Positions 25,004 to 34,816 of a stretch of 64,000 bases of DNA are shown in pieces. Both the position numbers and the translations under genes were made by a program. Location of the stretch: NCBI RefSeq assembly GCF_900111555.1, contig NZ_FOHZ01000005.1, positions 62,001 to 126,000 of the forward strand, written 5' to 3'. Source of the DNA: Marinobacter segnicrescens. Lineage in GTDB: Bacteria; Pseudomonadota; Gammaproteobacteria; Pseudomonadales; Oleiphilaceae. The first letter of the stretch is position 1. Each line of letters opens with the position of its first letter. Below the pieces are notes generated by a model that saw only the letters and a program-made list of their open reading frames with translations, did no database searches and had not been told where the DNA came from.

Positions 25004-25975
25004 TCACACATGCAGTTTGCTGCGCGGATTGAAATGCTGTTCGGCTTCCGCCAGTTGCTGGTAGAGTTTCTCGGCTTCTTCGCTGTGCTGCTCCGGCATC
25101 ACCACCTGCAGCACCACGATCTGGTCACCCGGATGCTTCCCGGGCAGACCCTTGCCCTTAAGCCGCAGTTTGCGACCGCTGTTGGAGCCTTTGGGAACCT
25201 TCAGGTTGACCTTACCCCCCACGACCGGCACGGTAACGCTGGCGCCCAGCGCGGCCTCCCAGGGTGCGATCGGCACGGTCAGCAACAGGTCCCGCCCCTC
25301 CACGGTGAACATCGGGTGGGGTGCCAGCTCCACTTCAATAAACAGGTCGCCATTGTCACCACCACCGATACCGGGAGCGCCCTGGCCTTTCAGGCGAATA
25401 TGCTGGCCATCCCGCATGCCGGCGGGAATCTTCACCTTCAGGGTTTTTGGCCTGGCGACGATGCGTCCGTGGTCGTCCACCTCATGGACGGTAAACTGAA
25501 CCTGCTTCTCACAACCATGGTAGGCCTCCTCCAGGAACAGCGCCAGGCGGGCATGCACGTCTTCCCCCCGGCTGCGGGTATCCTGGCGGAAACCGCCAAA
25601 CCCTGCTCCGCTGAAGCCGCCGGCGCGCCGTCCTCCACCGAAGATTTCCTCGAAGAAGTCACTGAACTGGCTGGCATCGGCCTCGGTATAACCGCCACCG
25701 CCAAATCCGGACGCGCTCTGCCAGCCAGGTGGTGGCTCGAAGGAACCATCACCCCGGGCGCCATACTTGCGCAACTGGTCGTATTCGGCCCGCTTCTCCG
25801 GGTCCTTGAGAACCTCGTAGGCCTCACCCACGTCCTTGAACTTTGCATCAGCGTCTTCTTCCTTGCTGACATCCGGGTGATACTTCCGCGCCAACTTGCG
25901 GTAGGCCTTCTTGATCTCTTCGGGAGAGGCCGACTCGCTCACACCGAGTACGGCGTAGTAGTCCTTGAAGTCCAT
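25004..25975 (-). CDS. cbpA: Curved DNA-binding DnaJ-class protein CbpA
   Basis: A 323-residue J-domain protein and DnaK cochaperone. The J-domain (residues 5-70) has the HPD motif at 33-35. A Gly/Phe-rich linker follows ([21 protein letters not shown]). The zinc-finger domain of true DnaJ is absent, and two C-terminal substrate-binding domains (about 130-300) complete the CbpA pattern. It is followed immediately by cbpM. The AT-rich region before the start (TAAAAAAATCTCTAACTAACTATA in segments) is its likely promoter; in E. coli cbpA is a stationary-phase gene. Confidence 0.95.
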   Translation of the reverse strand: MDFKDYYAVLGVSESASPEEIKKAYRKLARKYHPDVSKEEDADAKFKDVGEAYEVLKDPEKRAEYDQLRKYGARGDGSFEPPPGWQSASGFGGGGYTEADASQFSDFFEEIFGGGRRAGGFSGAGFGGFRQDTRSRGEDVHARLALFLEEAYHGCEKQVQFTVHEVDDHGRIVARPKTLKVKIPAGMRDGQHIRLKGQGAPGIGGGDNGDLFIEVELAPHPMFTVEGRDLLLTVPIAPWEAALGASVTVPVVGGKVNLKVPKGSNSGRKLRLKGKGLPGKHPGDQIVVLQVVMPEQHSEEAEKLYQQLAEAEQHFNPRSKLHV

Positions 25976-26023
25976 TGATTTTCCTCACGCCTTATCGTAA
26001 AAAAATCTCTAACTAACTATATT

Positions 26024-26473
26024 TGACGCGAATCCCGAAATTACAAGTCAGCCCGGCATGCTGTCATCGCCGGGAGCCTGCCCGCCAGCGAAACCGTCCT
26101 GGAAACCACCACCGGCGATATAACCCACATACTCCTGTACGCGTCCGACGCCCTGAAAGACAACCGCATTCCGCCAGCGGGATTTGTAAACGAAGGAGCC
26201 CCCGCGTACGCACAGCCTGCCGGGGTTGAGGGGGATGGCAACTTCAATACGGGCGGGTCGGGGTCTGATACGGTGGGTTACCGACTGGCTTTGCCGGCAG
26301 GTGCCGAGTTGCCGTTATCCGTCGAGGCAACGCTCTACTACCAGAGCATCCGCCCGACGTTCGTTAACGCCATCCATGGAGATCATGAGGCTATCAGTCA
26401 GTTCCGCACGGCGGCAGCAATGAATCCACCGCCGGCGGAAGTACTCAGCACCCTGACATTCCAGGTGGACTGA
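26024..26473 (+). pseudogene. Fragment: C-terminus of a multihaem cytochrome-like secreted protein
   Basis: This frame is open from a TGA near 26021 to the stop at 26473, but it has no plausible start and no ribosome-binding site. The product reads ..TTGDITHILLYASDALKDNRIPPAGFVN.. and ends SVEATLYYQSIRPTFVNAIHGD..ISQFRTAAAM. This resembles the C-terminal end of large secreted cytochrome c-type proteins, in which KDNR(I/L)PP-G and LYYQ(S/T) are recurrent. No CxxCH haem motif remains. The 5' part has been lost at the cbpA promoter boundary. The identification is from remembered family patterns and is moderately sure; that it is a truncated remnant is clearer. Confidence 0.6.
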
Positions 26474-26491
26474 GCGACTGGTGCGCAGGAC

Positions 26492-27556
26492 TTACTTGAC
26501 CTTCGGGTCCAGCTCGCCAGCCTCGTAACGCTCGAACATCCTTTCCAGGTTGATCGGCTTGATCTTGCTCGCATTACCGGCGGTGCCAAAGGCTTCATAA
26601 CGGGCCACGCAGACCTCGGTCATCGCCTTCATGGTTTCCTTGAGGAACTTGCGCGGGTCAAACTCGGCCTTGTTCTCGGCCAGGAAGCGACGGACCGCGC
26701 CGGTGCTGGCCAGGCGCAGGTCAGTGTCGATATTCACCTTGCGAACGCCGTGCTTGATGCCCTCGACGATTTCCTCGACAGGAACCCCATAGGTTTCCGG
26801 GATCTCACCACCGTACTGGTTGATGATCTCCAGCCATTCCTGGGGCACGGAACTGGAGCCATGCATGACCAGGTGGGTGTCCGGGATGCGGGCGTGGATT
26901 TCCTTGATCCGCTCAATGGCCAGGATGTCGCCGGTGGGCGGGCGGGTAAACTTGTAGGCGCCGTGGCTGGTGCCGATGGCGATAGCCAGGGCATCCACGT
27001 GGGTCTTCTTGACGAAGTCAGCGGCTTCTTCCGGATCGGTCAGCAGCTTGTCGTGGTCCAGCTTGCCTTCGGCGCCGATACCGTCTTCCTCGCCGGCCAT
27101 GCCGGTTTCCAGGGAGCCGAGGCAGCCCAGCTCACCTTCAACGGACACGCCACAGGCGTGGGCCATGTCCACGGTACGCCGGGTGACATCCACGTTGTAT
27201 TCATAGTCGGTGGGGGTCTTGCCGTCTTCACCCAGGGAGCCGTCCATCATCACCGAGCTGAAGCCGAGCTGGATGGAGCGCTGGCACACCGCCGGGCTGG
27301 TGCCATGGTCCTGGTGCATAACCACCGGAATGAGGGGAAACTCTTCCACTGCCGCCAGGATCAGGTGGCGCAGGAAGGGGGCACCGGCGTATTTGCGGGC
27401 ACCGGCAGAGGCCTGGACAATCACCGGGGAGTCGGTCTTGTCCGCCGCTTCCATGATGGCTCGCATCTGTTCCAGGTTGTTCACGTTAAAAGCGGGCACA
27501 CCGTAACCATGCTCGGCGGCATGATCCAGAAGTTGCCGCATCGAAATCAGGGCCAT
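26492..27556 (-). CDS. fba: Class II fructose-bisphosphate aldolase
   Basis: A 354-residue zinc aldolase that interconverts fructose 1,6-bisphosphate with glyceraldehyde 3-phosphate and dihydroxyacetone phosphate. The HQDHG motif at 81-85 supplies zinc and catalytic residues, and GTSHGAYKF and [12 protein letters not shown] are typical of the long subtype found in Pseudomonas and in Calvin-cycle bacteria. It is the last gene of tkt-epd-pgk-fba. A structured repeat lies between it and pgk, so its level may be set separately. The surrounding genes favour gluconeogenesis and pentose metabolism. Confidence 0.96.
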   Translation of the reverse strand: MALISMRQLLDHAAEHGYGVPAFNVNNLEQMRAIMEAADKTDSPVIVQASAGARKYAGAPFLRHLILAAVEEFPLIPVVMHQDHGTSPAVCQRSIQLGFSSVMMDGSLGEDGKTPTDYEYNVDVTRRTVDMAHACGVSVEGELGCLGSLETGMAGEEDGIGAEGKLDHDKLLTDPEEAADFVKKTHVDALAIAIGTSHGAYKFTRPPTGDILAIERIKEIHARIPDTHLVMHGSSSVPQEWLEIINQYGGEIPETYGVPVEEIVEGIKHGVRKVNIDTDLRLASTGAVRRFLAENKAEFDPRKFLKETMKAMTEVCVARYEAFGTAGNASKIKPINLERMFERYEAGELDPKVK

Positions 27557-27608
27557 GTGTTTTCTCCTTGATAGGTCTGTGTCTTTTAGGTCATCCGCAA
27601 TGGTCAGC

Positions 27609-27724
27609 GAGACTGGGGGTGGGGGAACTTTCCGGGACCGTCTGCAGCCAGGGATGGCTGCAGTCGAGCCCTACAGGGACGTATTCACGGGCGTGTCCCG
27701 GAAAGTTTCACCGCCCCCAGGCTC
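27609..27724. repeat. Structured repeat 1 with complementary arms (REP-like)
   Basis: Arms CTGGGGG-N-GGGGGAACTTTCC-type (left) and GGAAAGTTTCACC-GCCCCCAG (right) pair over roughly 26 bp. Between them lies a smaller hairpin CTGCAGCC-AGGGAT-GGCTGCAG and a segment with CCCTACAGGGAC and GTATTCACGG. The inner GCCAGGGATGGC core recalls the GCCATGGATGGC of two other repeats here (39546-39652 and 39786-39909), but the arm sequences are unrelated to theirs. It sits between pgk and fba. Confidence 0.7.
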
Positions 27725-27737
27725 CCGCACCTATGTA

Positions 27738-28898
27738 TCAGGCGCCGCGCTCTTCCAGTACCGCTACTGCAGGCAACGTCTTGCCTTCCACGAACTCCAG
27801 GAAGGCACCGCCGCCGGTGGAGATATACGAAATCTTGTCAGCTACGCCATACTTGTCAACCGCCGCCACGGTATCACCACCGCCGGCCAGCGAGAACGCG
27901 TCGCTCTCAGCAATAGCATGGGCCAGGGCCTTGGTGCCATTACCAAACTGATCGAATTCGAATACGCCGACCGGGCCATTCCACAGAATGGTCTTTGCAT
28001 TCTTGAGCAACTGGGCGAATTCGCCGGCGGTTTCAGGGCCGACGTCGAGGATCATATCGTCCTCGGCCACGTCGGAAATGTTCTTCACCGTCGCGGTGGC
28101 ATTTTCGGAAAACTCCGGAGCCACCACAACATCGACCGGCAGCGGAATTTCCACCCGGGAGGCAATGTCCTTGGCGGTGTCGATCAGGTCATGCTCACAC
28201 AGTGACTTGCCGACAGGGTGCCCGGCGGCCGCCAGGAAGGTGTTGGCGATACCGCCGCCCACGATGATCTGGTCGCACACCTTTTCCAGGGCGTTCAGCA
28301 CATCCAGCTTGGTGGACACCTTGGAGCCGCCAACGATGGCGACCACCGGCTTGGCCGGGTTGTCCAGGGCCTTGCCCAAAGCGTCCAGCTCCGCAGCCAG
28401 CAGCGGGCCCGCGCAGGCTTCCGGGGCGAACCTGGCGACACCGTGGGTTGAGGCCTGGGCCCGGTGGGCGGTGCCGAAGGCGTCCATTACGTAAACATCA
28501 CACAGGGCGGCATATTGCTTCGCCAGCGCCTCGTTGTCTTTTTTCTCACCTTTATTGAAGCGGACGTTTTCGAACAGCACCACTTCGCCGTCGGCTACCT
28601 CGACACCGTCCAGGTAGTCCTTGACCAGGCGAACTTCCTGACCCAGCATTCCGGTCAGGTGCTCGGCCACCGGCTTCATGGAGGAGGCCTCGTCGTAAAC
28701 GCCTTCTTCCGGACGGCCCAGGTGGGACATCAGCATGACTTTCGCTCCGGCATCCCGCGCCGCCTTGATGGTGGGCAATGAGGCACGGATACGAGCGTCG
28801 CTGCTGACCTTGCCGTCCTTTACCGGCACGTTCAGATCTTCACGAATCAGAACCCGCTTGCCCGCGAGGTTCAGGTCAGTCATTTTCTTGATGGCCAT
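27738..28898 (-). CDS. pgk: Phosphoglycerate kinase
   Basis: A 386-residue glycolytic and gluconeogenic kinase that transfers phosphate between 1,3-bisphosphoglycerate and ADP. Recognisable parts are [11 protein letters not shown] and SHLGRP in the N-terminal substrate domain, and [18 protein letters not shown] and [10 protein letters not shown] in the nucleotide domain. I chose the start [11 protein letters not shown] at 28898, since an upstream reading would run through a repeat element (giving RPELVEGPW) and lacks conservation. It is the third gene of tkt-epd-pgk-fba; the gap to epd holds a PELVEG-type repeat. Confidence 0.97.
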   Translation of the reverse strand: MAIKKMTDLNLAGKRVLIREDLNVPVKDGKVSSDARIRASLPTIKAARDAGAKVMLMSHLGRPEEGVYDEASSMKPVAEHLTGMLGQEVRLVKDYLDGVEVADGEVVLFENVRFNKGEKKDNEALAKQYAALCDVYVMDAFGTAHRAQASTHGVARFAPEACAGPLLAAELDALGKALDNPAKPVVAIVGGSKVSTKLDVLNALEKVCDQIIVGGGIANTFLAAAGHPVGKSLCEHDLIDTAKDIASRVEIPLPVDVVVAPEFSENATATVKNISDVAEDDMILDVGPETAGEFAQLLKNAKTILWNGPVGVFEFDQFGNGTKALAHAIAESDAFSLAGGGDTVAAVDKYGVADKISYISTGGGAFLEFVEGKTLPAVAVLEERGA

Positions 28899-28939
28899 AA
28901 TCGCAGTTCCATTTTCCTGAGAGTTCGAATGCTTTTTTT

Positions 28940-28997
28940 GCCACGGAATCCACGGCCCTTCGACAAGCTCAGGGCGAGCGGGCGTGGGTTCCGTGGC
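28940..28997. repeat. PELVEG-type repeat with complementary arms
   Basis: Arms GCCACGGAATCCACG and CGTGGGTTCCGTGGC pair with one mismatch and enclose the common bacterial repeat core CCTTCGACAAGCTCAGGG. Read through in the minus frame it gives PELVEG, a tell-tale of this repeat in many genomes. It lies between epd and pgk. Confidence 0.72.
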
Positions 28998-29000
28998 CAA

Positions 29001-30032
29001 TTAATCGTTTTTACCCAACCAGCACCGGGCTACATCCAGCATCCGGTTGGCAAAGCCCCATTCGTTATCAAACCAGCACAGCACCTTTACCATTCGCCCG
29101 CCGGTGACCCGGGTCTGGCCGCCATCGACGATGCCGGAGTGGGCATCGTGGTTGAAATCGGAGCTGGCCAGCAGTTCGTCGGTATAGCCCAATACGCCCT
29201 TAAGGCCATTTCTCGAGGCATCCGCCAGCAGGCGGTTCACCTCTTCAACGGAGGTTTCACGGCGCACGTTCACCACCATATCGATGGCAGAGACATTCAA
29301 CGTGGGCACCCTCATGGCCACGGAACTGAACCGGTCTTTCATTGCCGGTAACAGCCGCTCGATACCCCGGGACAGGCCCGTGTCCACCGGCACGATATTG
29401 TGCAGGGCGCTGCGGGTACGGCGCAGGTCCTGGTGGTGGTAGGCGTCGATAACCGGCTGGTCGTTCATGGCCGCATGGATGGTGGTGGTACTGCCCTGCT
29501 CCACTCCCAACGCTTCGTCCAGCACCTTTATCACCGGCACCAGGCAGTTGGTGGTGCAGGAGGCCGCCGACACGATGCGGTCTGCGGCTTCCAGGCTGGT
29601 GTCATTCACACCGAAAACCACCGTGCGATCCACATCCGGCTCCGCCGGCTGGGAGAAAAGCAGTCGACGGGCGCCCGCTGCCAGGTGCCGCTCAGCCGTG
29701 GCGCGATCACTGAACGAGCCGGAACACTCCAGAACCAGGTCCACGTTCAGCTCATCCCATGGCAGGTCATCGGGTTCGGCACTTCTCAGCACCCGGATGG
29801 CGTCGCCGTTTACAACCAGGTGGTCACCCTGTGCCTGCACGTCACCACGAAAGCGTCCGTGGGTGGAGTCATAGCGGGTCAGGTGGGCAATGGTGTCCAG
29901 GTCCGCCAGTTCGTTGATGGCGACTACCTGCAACCGGTCACGGTAGCCATTTTCATAGAGCGCCCGCAGCACGCACTGACCGATGCGGCCATAGCCGTTA
30001 ATGGCAATGCGTGCAGGGGCTTCGTTGCTCAT
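29001..30032 (-). CDS. epd: Erythrose-4-phosphate dehydrogenase (GAPDH family)
   Basis: A 343-residue NAD-dependent dehydrogenase of the GAPDH family. The N-terminal NAD fold INGYGRIGQCVLRALYE is followed by VVAINELADLDTIAHL; NELA at this site is typical of Epd rather than GapA. The catalytic cysteine is C159 (SAASCTTNC). Epd oxidises erythrose 4-phosphate to 4-phosphoerythronate for pyridoxal phosphate synthesis. Its place between tkt and pgk is the epd position in Pseudomonas and E. coli. Its ATG overlaps the tkt stop by one base (TGATG). GAPDH activity in the gluconeogenic direction is a possible alternative. Confidence 0.87.
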   Translation of the reverse strand: MSNEAPARIAINGYGRIGQCVLRALYENGYRDRLQVVAINELADLDTIAHLTRYDSTHGRFRGDVQAQGDHLVVNGDAIRVLRSAEPDDLPWDELNVDLVLECSGSFSDRATAERHLAAGARRLLFSQPAEPDVDRTVVFGVNDTSLEAADRIVSAASCTTNCLVPVIKVLDEALGVEQGSTTTIHAAMNDQPVIDAYHHQDLRRTRSALHNIVPVDTGLSRGIERLLPAMKDRFSSVAMRVPTLNVSAIDMVVNVRRETSVEEVNRLLADASRNGLKGVLGYTDELLASSDFNHDAHSGIVDGGQTRVTGGRMVKVLCWFDNEWGFANRMLDVARCWLGKND

Positions 30033-32032
30033 CAGTTATCCAGCAGCTCAAGGGCGGTATCGACGATGTTATCGACGGTGAAACCGAATTCCCGGAACAG
30101 CTCACCAGCCGGGGCGGACTCACCGAAGGTGCTCATACCAATCACCCGGCCGTCCAGGCCCACATACTTGTACCAGTAGTCTTCAATGGCAGCTTCAATG
30201 GCAATGCGGTTGGTCACATCCAGCGGCAGCACCTTCTGCTTGTACTGGGCGCTCTGGGCATCAAATACCTCTGTGGACGGCATGGAAACCACCCTGACCT
30301 TGTGGCCTTTCTCCCGCAGGGCGCCAGCAGCATCCTGGGCCAGGCCCACTTCAGAGCCGGTGGCGATCAGGATCAGGTCCGGGGTGCCTCCGTCGTCAGA
30401 AAGGACGTAACCGCCCTTGGCTACGTCTGCCAACTGCTTGTCGTCACGCTCCTGATGCGGCAGGCCCTGGCGTGAGAAGACCAGGGCAGAAGGTCCGTCC
30501 TTGCGCTGGAGGGCGGCTTTCCAGGCCACCGCGGATTCAACCGCATCCGCCGGGCGCCAGGTGTTCATGTTAGGGGTGGTGCGCAGGCTGGCCAGCTGTT
30601 CGATGGGCTGGTGGGTCGGGCCGTCTTCACCCAGGCCGATGGAGTCGTGGGTGAACACGTAGATGGAGCGCTGCTTCATCAGTGCAGCCATACGCACTGC
30701 GTTCCGGCAGTACTCCATGAAGATCAGGAAGGTGGCGCCATAGGGCACGAAACCACCGTGCAGGGCAATGCCGTTCATGATGGCCGCCATGCCGAACTCC
30801 CGCACACCGTAATAGATGTAGTTACCGGAAGCATCATCTTTGGTCAGGCCCTTGCTGTCGCTCCAGATAGTCAGGTTGGAGCCGGCCAGGTCAGCGGAAC
30901 CGCCCAGCAGTTCGGGCAGCAACGGGCCGTAGGCGTTCAGGGTGTTCTGGGAGGCCTTGCGGCTGGCAACGGTTTCGCCCTTATCCTGACACTCGCGGAT
31001 GTAGGCGTCCGCCTTTTCCGCAAAGTCTGCCGGCAGGTCACCGTTCATACGGCGCTTGAACTCGGCGGCCAGCTCAGGCTCGGCCTGCTCATAGGCAGCG
31101 AAGGCCTCGTTCCAGGTCTGTTCGGCGGCAGCGCCTTTCTCCCGGGCGTTCCAGGCGGCGTAGATGTCCGCGGGAACTTCGAACGGACCATGGTTCCAAC
31201 CCAGTTTTTCGCGGGTCAGCTGGATCTCGTCGTCGCCCAGCGGTGCGCCGTGGCAGCTTTCGGTGCCCTGCTTGTTGGGCGAGCCGAAGCCGATGATGGT
31301 CTTGCAGCAGATCAGCGTAGGCTGGTCGGTGTTTGCGCGGGCGCTTTCGATGGCGGAGCGGATGGCGTTGGCATCATGGCCGTCCACCGCCGGGATGACC
31401 TGCCAGCCGTAGGATTCAAAGCGCTTAGGAGTATCGTCGGTGAACCAGCCGTCCACTTCGCCGTCAATGGAAATGCCGTTATCGTCGTAGAAGAAGATCA
31501 GCTTGCCCAGGCCCAGGGTACTCGCCAGCGAGGCTACCTCGTGGGAGATACCTTCCATCAGGCAGCCATCGCCCAGGAACGCGTAGGTGTAGTGGTCAAC
31601 GATGTCGTGGCCGGGGCGGTTGAACTGGGCACCCAGGGCCTTTTCCGCAATGGCAAAGCCAACGGCGTTGGCAATACCCTGCCCCAGTGGACCGGTAGTG
31701 GTTTCAACACCCGGAGTGTAGCCGTATTCCGGATGACCAGGCGTCTTGGAGTGCAGCTGACGGAAGTTCTTGATGTCGTCAATGGAAACGTCGTACCCGC
31801 TCAGGTGCAGCAGGGAATACTGCAGCATGGAGCCATGCCCGTTGGACAGCACAAAGCGGTCACGGTTGGCCCACTGGGGGTTGGCCGGGTTGTGGCTGAG
31901 GTAATCATTCCACAGCACCTCGGCGATATCCGCCATACCCATGGGCGCACCCGGGTGGCCGGACTTGGCTTTCTGAACCGCATCCATGCTCAGCGCGCGA
32001 ATGGCGTTGGCGAGATCGTTACGGGACGGCAT
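30032..32032 (-). CDS. tkt: Transketolase
   Basis: A 666-residue thiamine-diphosphate enzyme of the pentose phosphate pathway that moves two-carbon units between sugar phosphates. [17 protein letters not shown], the thiamine-binding stretch [11 protein letters not shown] with a downstream N ([19 protein letters not shown]), and [14 protein letters not shown] are all intact. I chose the start [11 protein letters not shown] at 32032; an upstream in-frame extension is not conserved. It is the first gene of the operon with epd, pgk and fba. The sahR gene is divergent from it, with a SahR operator between. Confidence 0.96.
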   Translation of the reverse strand: MPSRNDLANAIRALSMDAVQKAKSGHPGAPMGMADIAEVLWNDYLSHNPANPQWANRDRFVLSNGHGSMLQYSLLHLSGYDVSIDDIKNFRQLHSKTPGHPEYGYTPGVETTTGPLGQGIANAVGFAIAEKALGAQFNRPGHDIVDHYTYAFLGDGCLMEGISHEVASLASTLGLGKLIFFYDDNGISIDGEVDGWFTDDTPKRFESYGWQVIPAVDGHDANAIRSAIESARANTDQPTLICCKTIIGFGSPNKQGTESCHGAPLGDDEIQLTREKLGWNHGPFEVPADIYAAWNAREKGAAAEQTWNEAFAAYEQAEPELAAEFKRRMNGDLPADFAEKADAYIRECQDKGETVASRKASQNTLNAYGPLLPELLGGSADLAGSNLTIWSDSKGLTKDDASGNYIYYGVREFGMAAIMNGIALHGGFVPYGATFLIFMEYCRNAVRMAALMKQRSIYVFTHDSIGLGEDGPTHQPIEQLASLRTTPNMNTWRPADAVESAVAWKAALQRKDGPSALVFSRQGLPHQERDDKQLADVAKGGYVLSDDGGTPDLILIATGSEVGLAQDAAGALREKGHKVRVVSMPSTEVFDAQSAQYKQKVLPLDVTNRIAIEAAIEDYWYKYVGLDGRVIGMSTFGESAPAGELFREFGFTVDNIVDTALELLDN

Positions 32033-32176
32033 TGACGTTTCTCCAGTATTTGTCAGGAAACATAATCGAACGAAAAAAGAAGGCGCGTATTTTCGCCGAT
32101 TAGTGGCCATCGGGGCAAATCGGCGTGGCAGCTACAAAGGCAGGGATTACCGAACCCGGCCAACCCACCACCAAAA

Positions 32177-32200
32177 CTATATCAATTTTTTTTGATATAG
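32177..32200. promoter_or_regulatory. SahR operator upstream of sahR
   Basis: Perfect inverted repeat CTATATCAA-N6-TTGATATAG (24 bp). It lies 40 bp before the sahR start and shares the core ATATCAA-N6-TTGATAT with the site before metK, which is expected for an S-adenosylhomocysteine-responsive regulator that also controls itself. Confidence 0.8.
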
Positions 32201-32239
32201 ATATTGCCCAATCCGCAACCAGCCACTAGACTTGCCGCC

Positions 32240-33250
32240 ATGACCAGTATGAAAGCACCCGCCCTGCCAGTTGGCCTCGATGCCCTCGCCCCGCTCTACA
32301 AGGCTTGCGGTGATCCCTTGCGCCTGGAAATTCTGCGGGTGCTGCGGCGGGACACGTTTGGAGTGCTGGAACTGAGCCAGCTGTTCGACGTCCGCCAGTC
32401 CGGCATGAGCCACCACCTGAAAGTGCTGCACAAGGCCGGGCTGATCGAACCCCAGCGGGAAGGCAACGCCATCTTCTATCGCCGACCGCTGCACCTGGCT
32501 CCGGGCCAGGTCGGTGTCGTCGACTCTGCGGCACAACAGGTATTCAGTACTATCGACCGGATACCGGTGGCCGGCCACCTGCAGGAAAAGATCGAAGACA
32601 TCCGCAGCCAGCGCGCGGACCAGTCCCAGGCGTTCTTCGCCCGCCATGCAGACCAGTTCCGGGAACAGCAGGAACTGATTGCCGCCTTTGACCTGTACGC
32701 GGAACCCACCGCAGACCTGATCCGCGCCCGGGCCGCCCAGCATGAATGGCAAACGGCCCTGGAAATCGGCCCCGGGGAGGGCGCCTTCCTGCCGGTACTG
32801 GCAGGTATCTGTCTGCGAGTGGTGGCGGTGGATAACTCTGCCGACATGCTGCGCAAGGCGCAGCAGACCTGCGCCGACGAAAAGCTGGATAACGTGGAGC
32901 TGATTGAGGGCACCACCGCCACCCTGCTCCCGAAGAACGAGCGCTTCGACCTGGTGGTGGCCAACATGGTGCTACACCACGTGCCCAGCCCGGCGGATAT
33001 CTTCCTGGAGGCCAGCGAACTGATGTCGCCCGGCGGTTACCTGGTGATCAGCGACCTGCGTCGGCATGACCAGGACTGGGCGCGGGAAAACTGCGGCGAC
33101 CTGTGGCTGGGTTTCGAGCCGGAGGAACTGAACGTCTGGGCCGGCGATGCAGGACTGGAGACCGGTGAAACCCTGTTTATTGGCCTGCGTAATGGCTTCC
33201 AGGTACAGGTACGGGAATTCCGCAAGCCGGAAAGCCAAACACAGCAATGA
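32240..33250 (+). CDS. sahR: ArsR-family regulator with SAM-binding domain (SahR-type)
   Basis: A 336-residue fusion. An ArsR winged helix (about 20-85) has FGVLELSQLFDVRQSGMSHHLKVLHKAGLI as its recognition segment. A class I methyltransferase-like domain (about 170-310) has LEIGPGEGAFLPVLA as the SAM-binding motif I. Regulators of this layout include SahR, which senses S-adenosylhomocysteine and controls the SAM cycle. metK, ahcY and metF lie directly downstream, and matching palindromes lie before sahR and before metK. The ArsR cysteine metal site is not evident. Whether the second domain has any methyltransferase activity is unknown. Confidence 0.88.
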   Translation: MTSMKAPALPVGLDALAPLYKACGDPLRLEILRVLRRDTFGVLELSQLFDVRQSGMSHHLKVLHKAGLIEPQREGNAIFYRRPLHLAPGQVGVVDSAAQQVFSTIDRIPVAGHLQEKIEDIRSQRADQSQAFFARHADQFREQQELIAAFDLYAEPTADLIRARAAQHEWQTALEIGPGEGAFLPVLAGICLRVVAVDNSADMLRKAQQTCADEKLDNVELIEGTTATLLPKNERFDLVVANMVLHHVPSPADIFLEASELMSPGGYLVISDLRRHDQDWARENCGDLWLGFEPEELNVWAGDAGLETGETLFIGLRNGFQVQVREFRKPESQTQQ

Positions 33251-33270
33251 ATATCAAAATTCTTTGATAT
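33251..33270. promoter_or_regulatory. SahR operator upstream of metK
   Basis: ATATCAAAATTCTTTGATAT directly after the sahR stop, 108 bp before metK. The core ATATCAA-N6-TTGATAT is identical to the site before sahR. It would couple metK, and perhaps ahcY and metF downstream, to the SAH level. Confidence 0.82.
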
Positions 33271-33377
33271 AAAATCCGTTGCCAATCTGAACCGTATTGG
33301 TTAACAGCCAAGCAAAGCGAACATCACACTGAAAACAGGGCAGTAAACCGCCCGCCAGCTCAAGAGGAGCCTGTGCT

Positions 33378-34568
33378 ATGTCTGACTACAGCATCTTTAC
33401 TTCCGAGTCGGTCTCCGAAGGCCATCCGGACAAACTGGCCGACCAGATCTCCGATGCCGTACTGGACGCCATCCTGAAAGACGACCCCCACGCCCGCGTA
33501 GCCTGTGAAACCATGGTCAAGACCGGCGTGGCCATTGTTGGCGGTGAAATCACCACCAGCGCCTGGGTCGACCTGGAAGACCTGGTCCGTGGCGTCATCA
33601 AGGACATCGGCTACACCTCCTCCGATGTGGGCTACGACGGTGATACCTGCGGCGTCATCAACATCATCGGCAAGCAGTCGGTCGACATCGCCCAGGGTGT
33701 AGACCGGCAGAAACCGGAAGACCAGGGTGCCGGTGACCAGGGTCTGATGTTCGGCTTCGCCAGCAATGAAACCGACGTATTGATGCCGGCGCCGATCACC
33801 TTCTCCCATCGTCTGGTCCAGCGCCAGGCCGAGGCCCGCAAGAGCGGCCTGCTGCCCTGGCTGCGCCCGGACGCCAAGAGCCAGGTGACCTGCCGCTATG
33901 AAGACGGCAAGGTAGTGGGCATCGACGCGGTAGTACTGTCCACCCAGCATGATCCAGACGTCACCCAGGCCGACCTGAAAGAGGCGGTGATGGAACTGAT
34001 CGTCAAGCACACCCTGCCCGCAGAACTGCTGCACAAGGACACCCAGTTCCACATCAACCCCACTGGCAAGTTCGTCATTGGTGGCCCGGTTGGCGACTGC
34101 GGCCTCACCGGTCGCAAAATCATCGTTGACACCTATGGCGGCATGGCCCGCCACGGTGGCGGCGCCTTCTCCGGCAAGGACCCGTCCAAGGTGGACCGTT
34201 CCGCGGCCTACGCCGGCCGTTACGTGGCCAAGAACATCGTCGCCGCCGGCCTGGCCGAAAAGTGCGAGATCCAGGTGTCCTACGCCATCGGCGTGGCGCA
34301 GCCCACTTCTATCTCCCTGAACACCTTCGGCACCGGCAAGATCAGCGACGACAAGATCGTCCAGCTGGTCAGGGAACACTTCGACCTGCGCCCCTACGCC
34401 ATCACCAACATGCTGGACCTGCTGCACCCCATGTACCAGCAGACCGCCGCCTACGGGCACTTTGGCCGTGAAGCCTACGAGATGACGGTTGGGGGCAAGA
34501 CGTTTACTGCGTTCCCCTGGGAGAAAACCGACCGTGCGGCGGCACTGAAGGACGCGGCGGGTATTTGA
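33378..34568 (+). CDS. metK: S-adenosylmethionine synthetase
   Basis: A 396-residue enzyme that forms S-adenosylmethionine from methionine and ATP. The start [23 protein letters not shown] carries the ATP-site motif GHPDK, and [12 protein letters not shown] and [16 protein letters not shown] (methionine and metal-binding loops) are intact. A GAGGAG ribosome-binding site precedes the ATG. It is the first enzyme gene of the sahR-metK-ahcY-metF cluster, with a SahR operator in its leader. No SAM riboswitch is recognisable in the 107-nt leader. Confidence 0.98.
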   Translation: MSDYSIFTSESVSEGHPDKLADQISDAVLDAILKDDPHARVACETMVKTGVAIVGGEITTSAWVDLEDLVRGVIKDIGYTSSDVGYDGDTCGVINIIGKQSVDIAQGVDRQKPEDQGAGDQGLMFGFASNETDVLMPAPITFSHRLVQRQAEARKSGLLPWLRPDAKSQVTCRYEDGKVVGIDAVVLSTQHDPDVTQADLKEAVMELIVKHTLPAELLHKDTQFHINPTGKFVIGGPVGDCGLTGRKIIVDTYGGMARHGGGAFSGKDPSKVDRSAAYAGRYVAKNIVAAGLAEKCEIQVSYAIGVAQPTSISLNTFGTGKISDDKIVQLVREHFDLRPYAITNMLDLLHPMYQQTAAYGHFGREAYEMTVGGKTFTAFPWEKTDRAAALKDAAGI

Positions 34569-34600
34569 TGCCTCGCTAAAGGTAATAAGGAGTGGACGCC

Positions 34601-34723
34601 AGCTCCCTCTCCCTTGAAGGGAGAGGGTTGGGGTGAGGGTGGAGAATCCAGCTCCGTCGTTCTAATTACAGCGCCCTGCAGGCGCCCCCTCACCCTGGCC
34701 CTCTCCCTCGTTGGAGAGAGGGA
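34601..34723. repeat. Inverted REP doublet (CCCTCTCCC / GGGTGAGGG type)
   Basis: Two copies of a common proteobacterial repeat face each other. The left copy (34602-34638) is CTCCCTCTCCC-TTGAA-GGGAGAGGG followed by TTGGGGTGAGGG. The right copy (34684-34723) is CCCCTCACCCTGGCCCTCTCCC with GGAGAGAGGG. Each copy forms its own hairpin and the pair can form one large stem. It lies between metK and ahcY and could affect the mRNA or be a binding site for DNA-bending proteins. Confidence 0.8.
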
Positions 34724-34816
34724 ATGCTCGCCGATAACTCCGGGCCACCTAACTCAATTTGCACGACGACGGCACCACGAAGCCGTCGCCGAACAAGACA
34801 CAGACAGGAGAACACC

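Noticed and set aside
26230..26473. Small independent gene at the cytochrome-like fragment
   Set aside because: A GTG at 26273 could start a 66-codon protein, but it has no ribosome-binding site and the family resemblance continues upstream of it, so a truncated remnant fits better.
30611..32035. 474-codon plus-strand open frame opposite transketolase
   Set aside because: Antisense shadow of a clear enzyme gene.
33360..34460. 366-codon minus-strand open frame opposite metK
   Set aside because: Shadow frame of a certain gene.
34569..34816. SAM or SAH riboswitch before ahcY
   Set aside because: I looked for the conserved SAH-riboswitch core and a pseudoknot-like arrangement but found only the REP doublet and a short GACGGC/GCCGTC hairpin.
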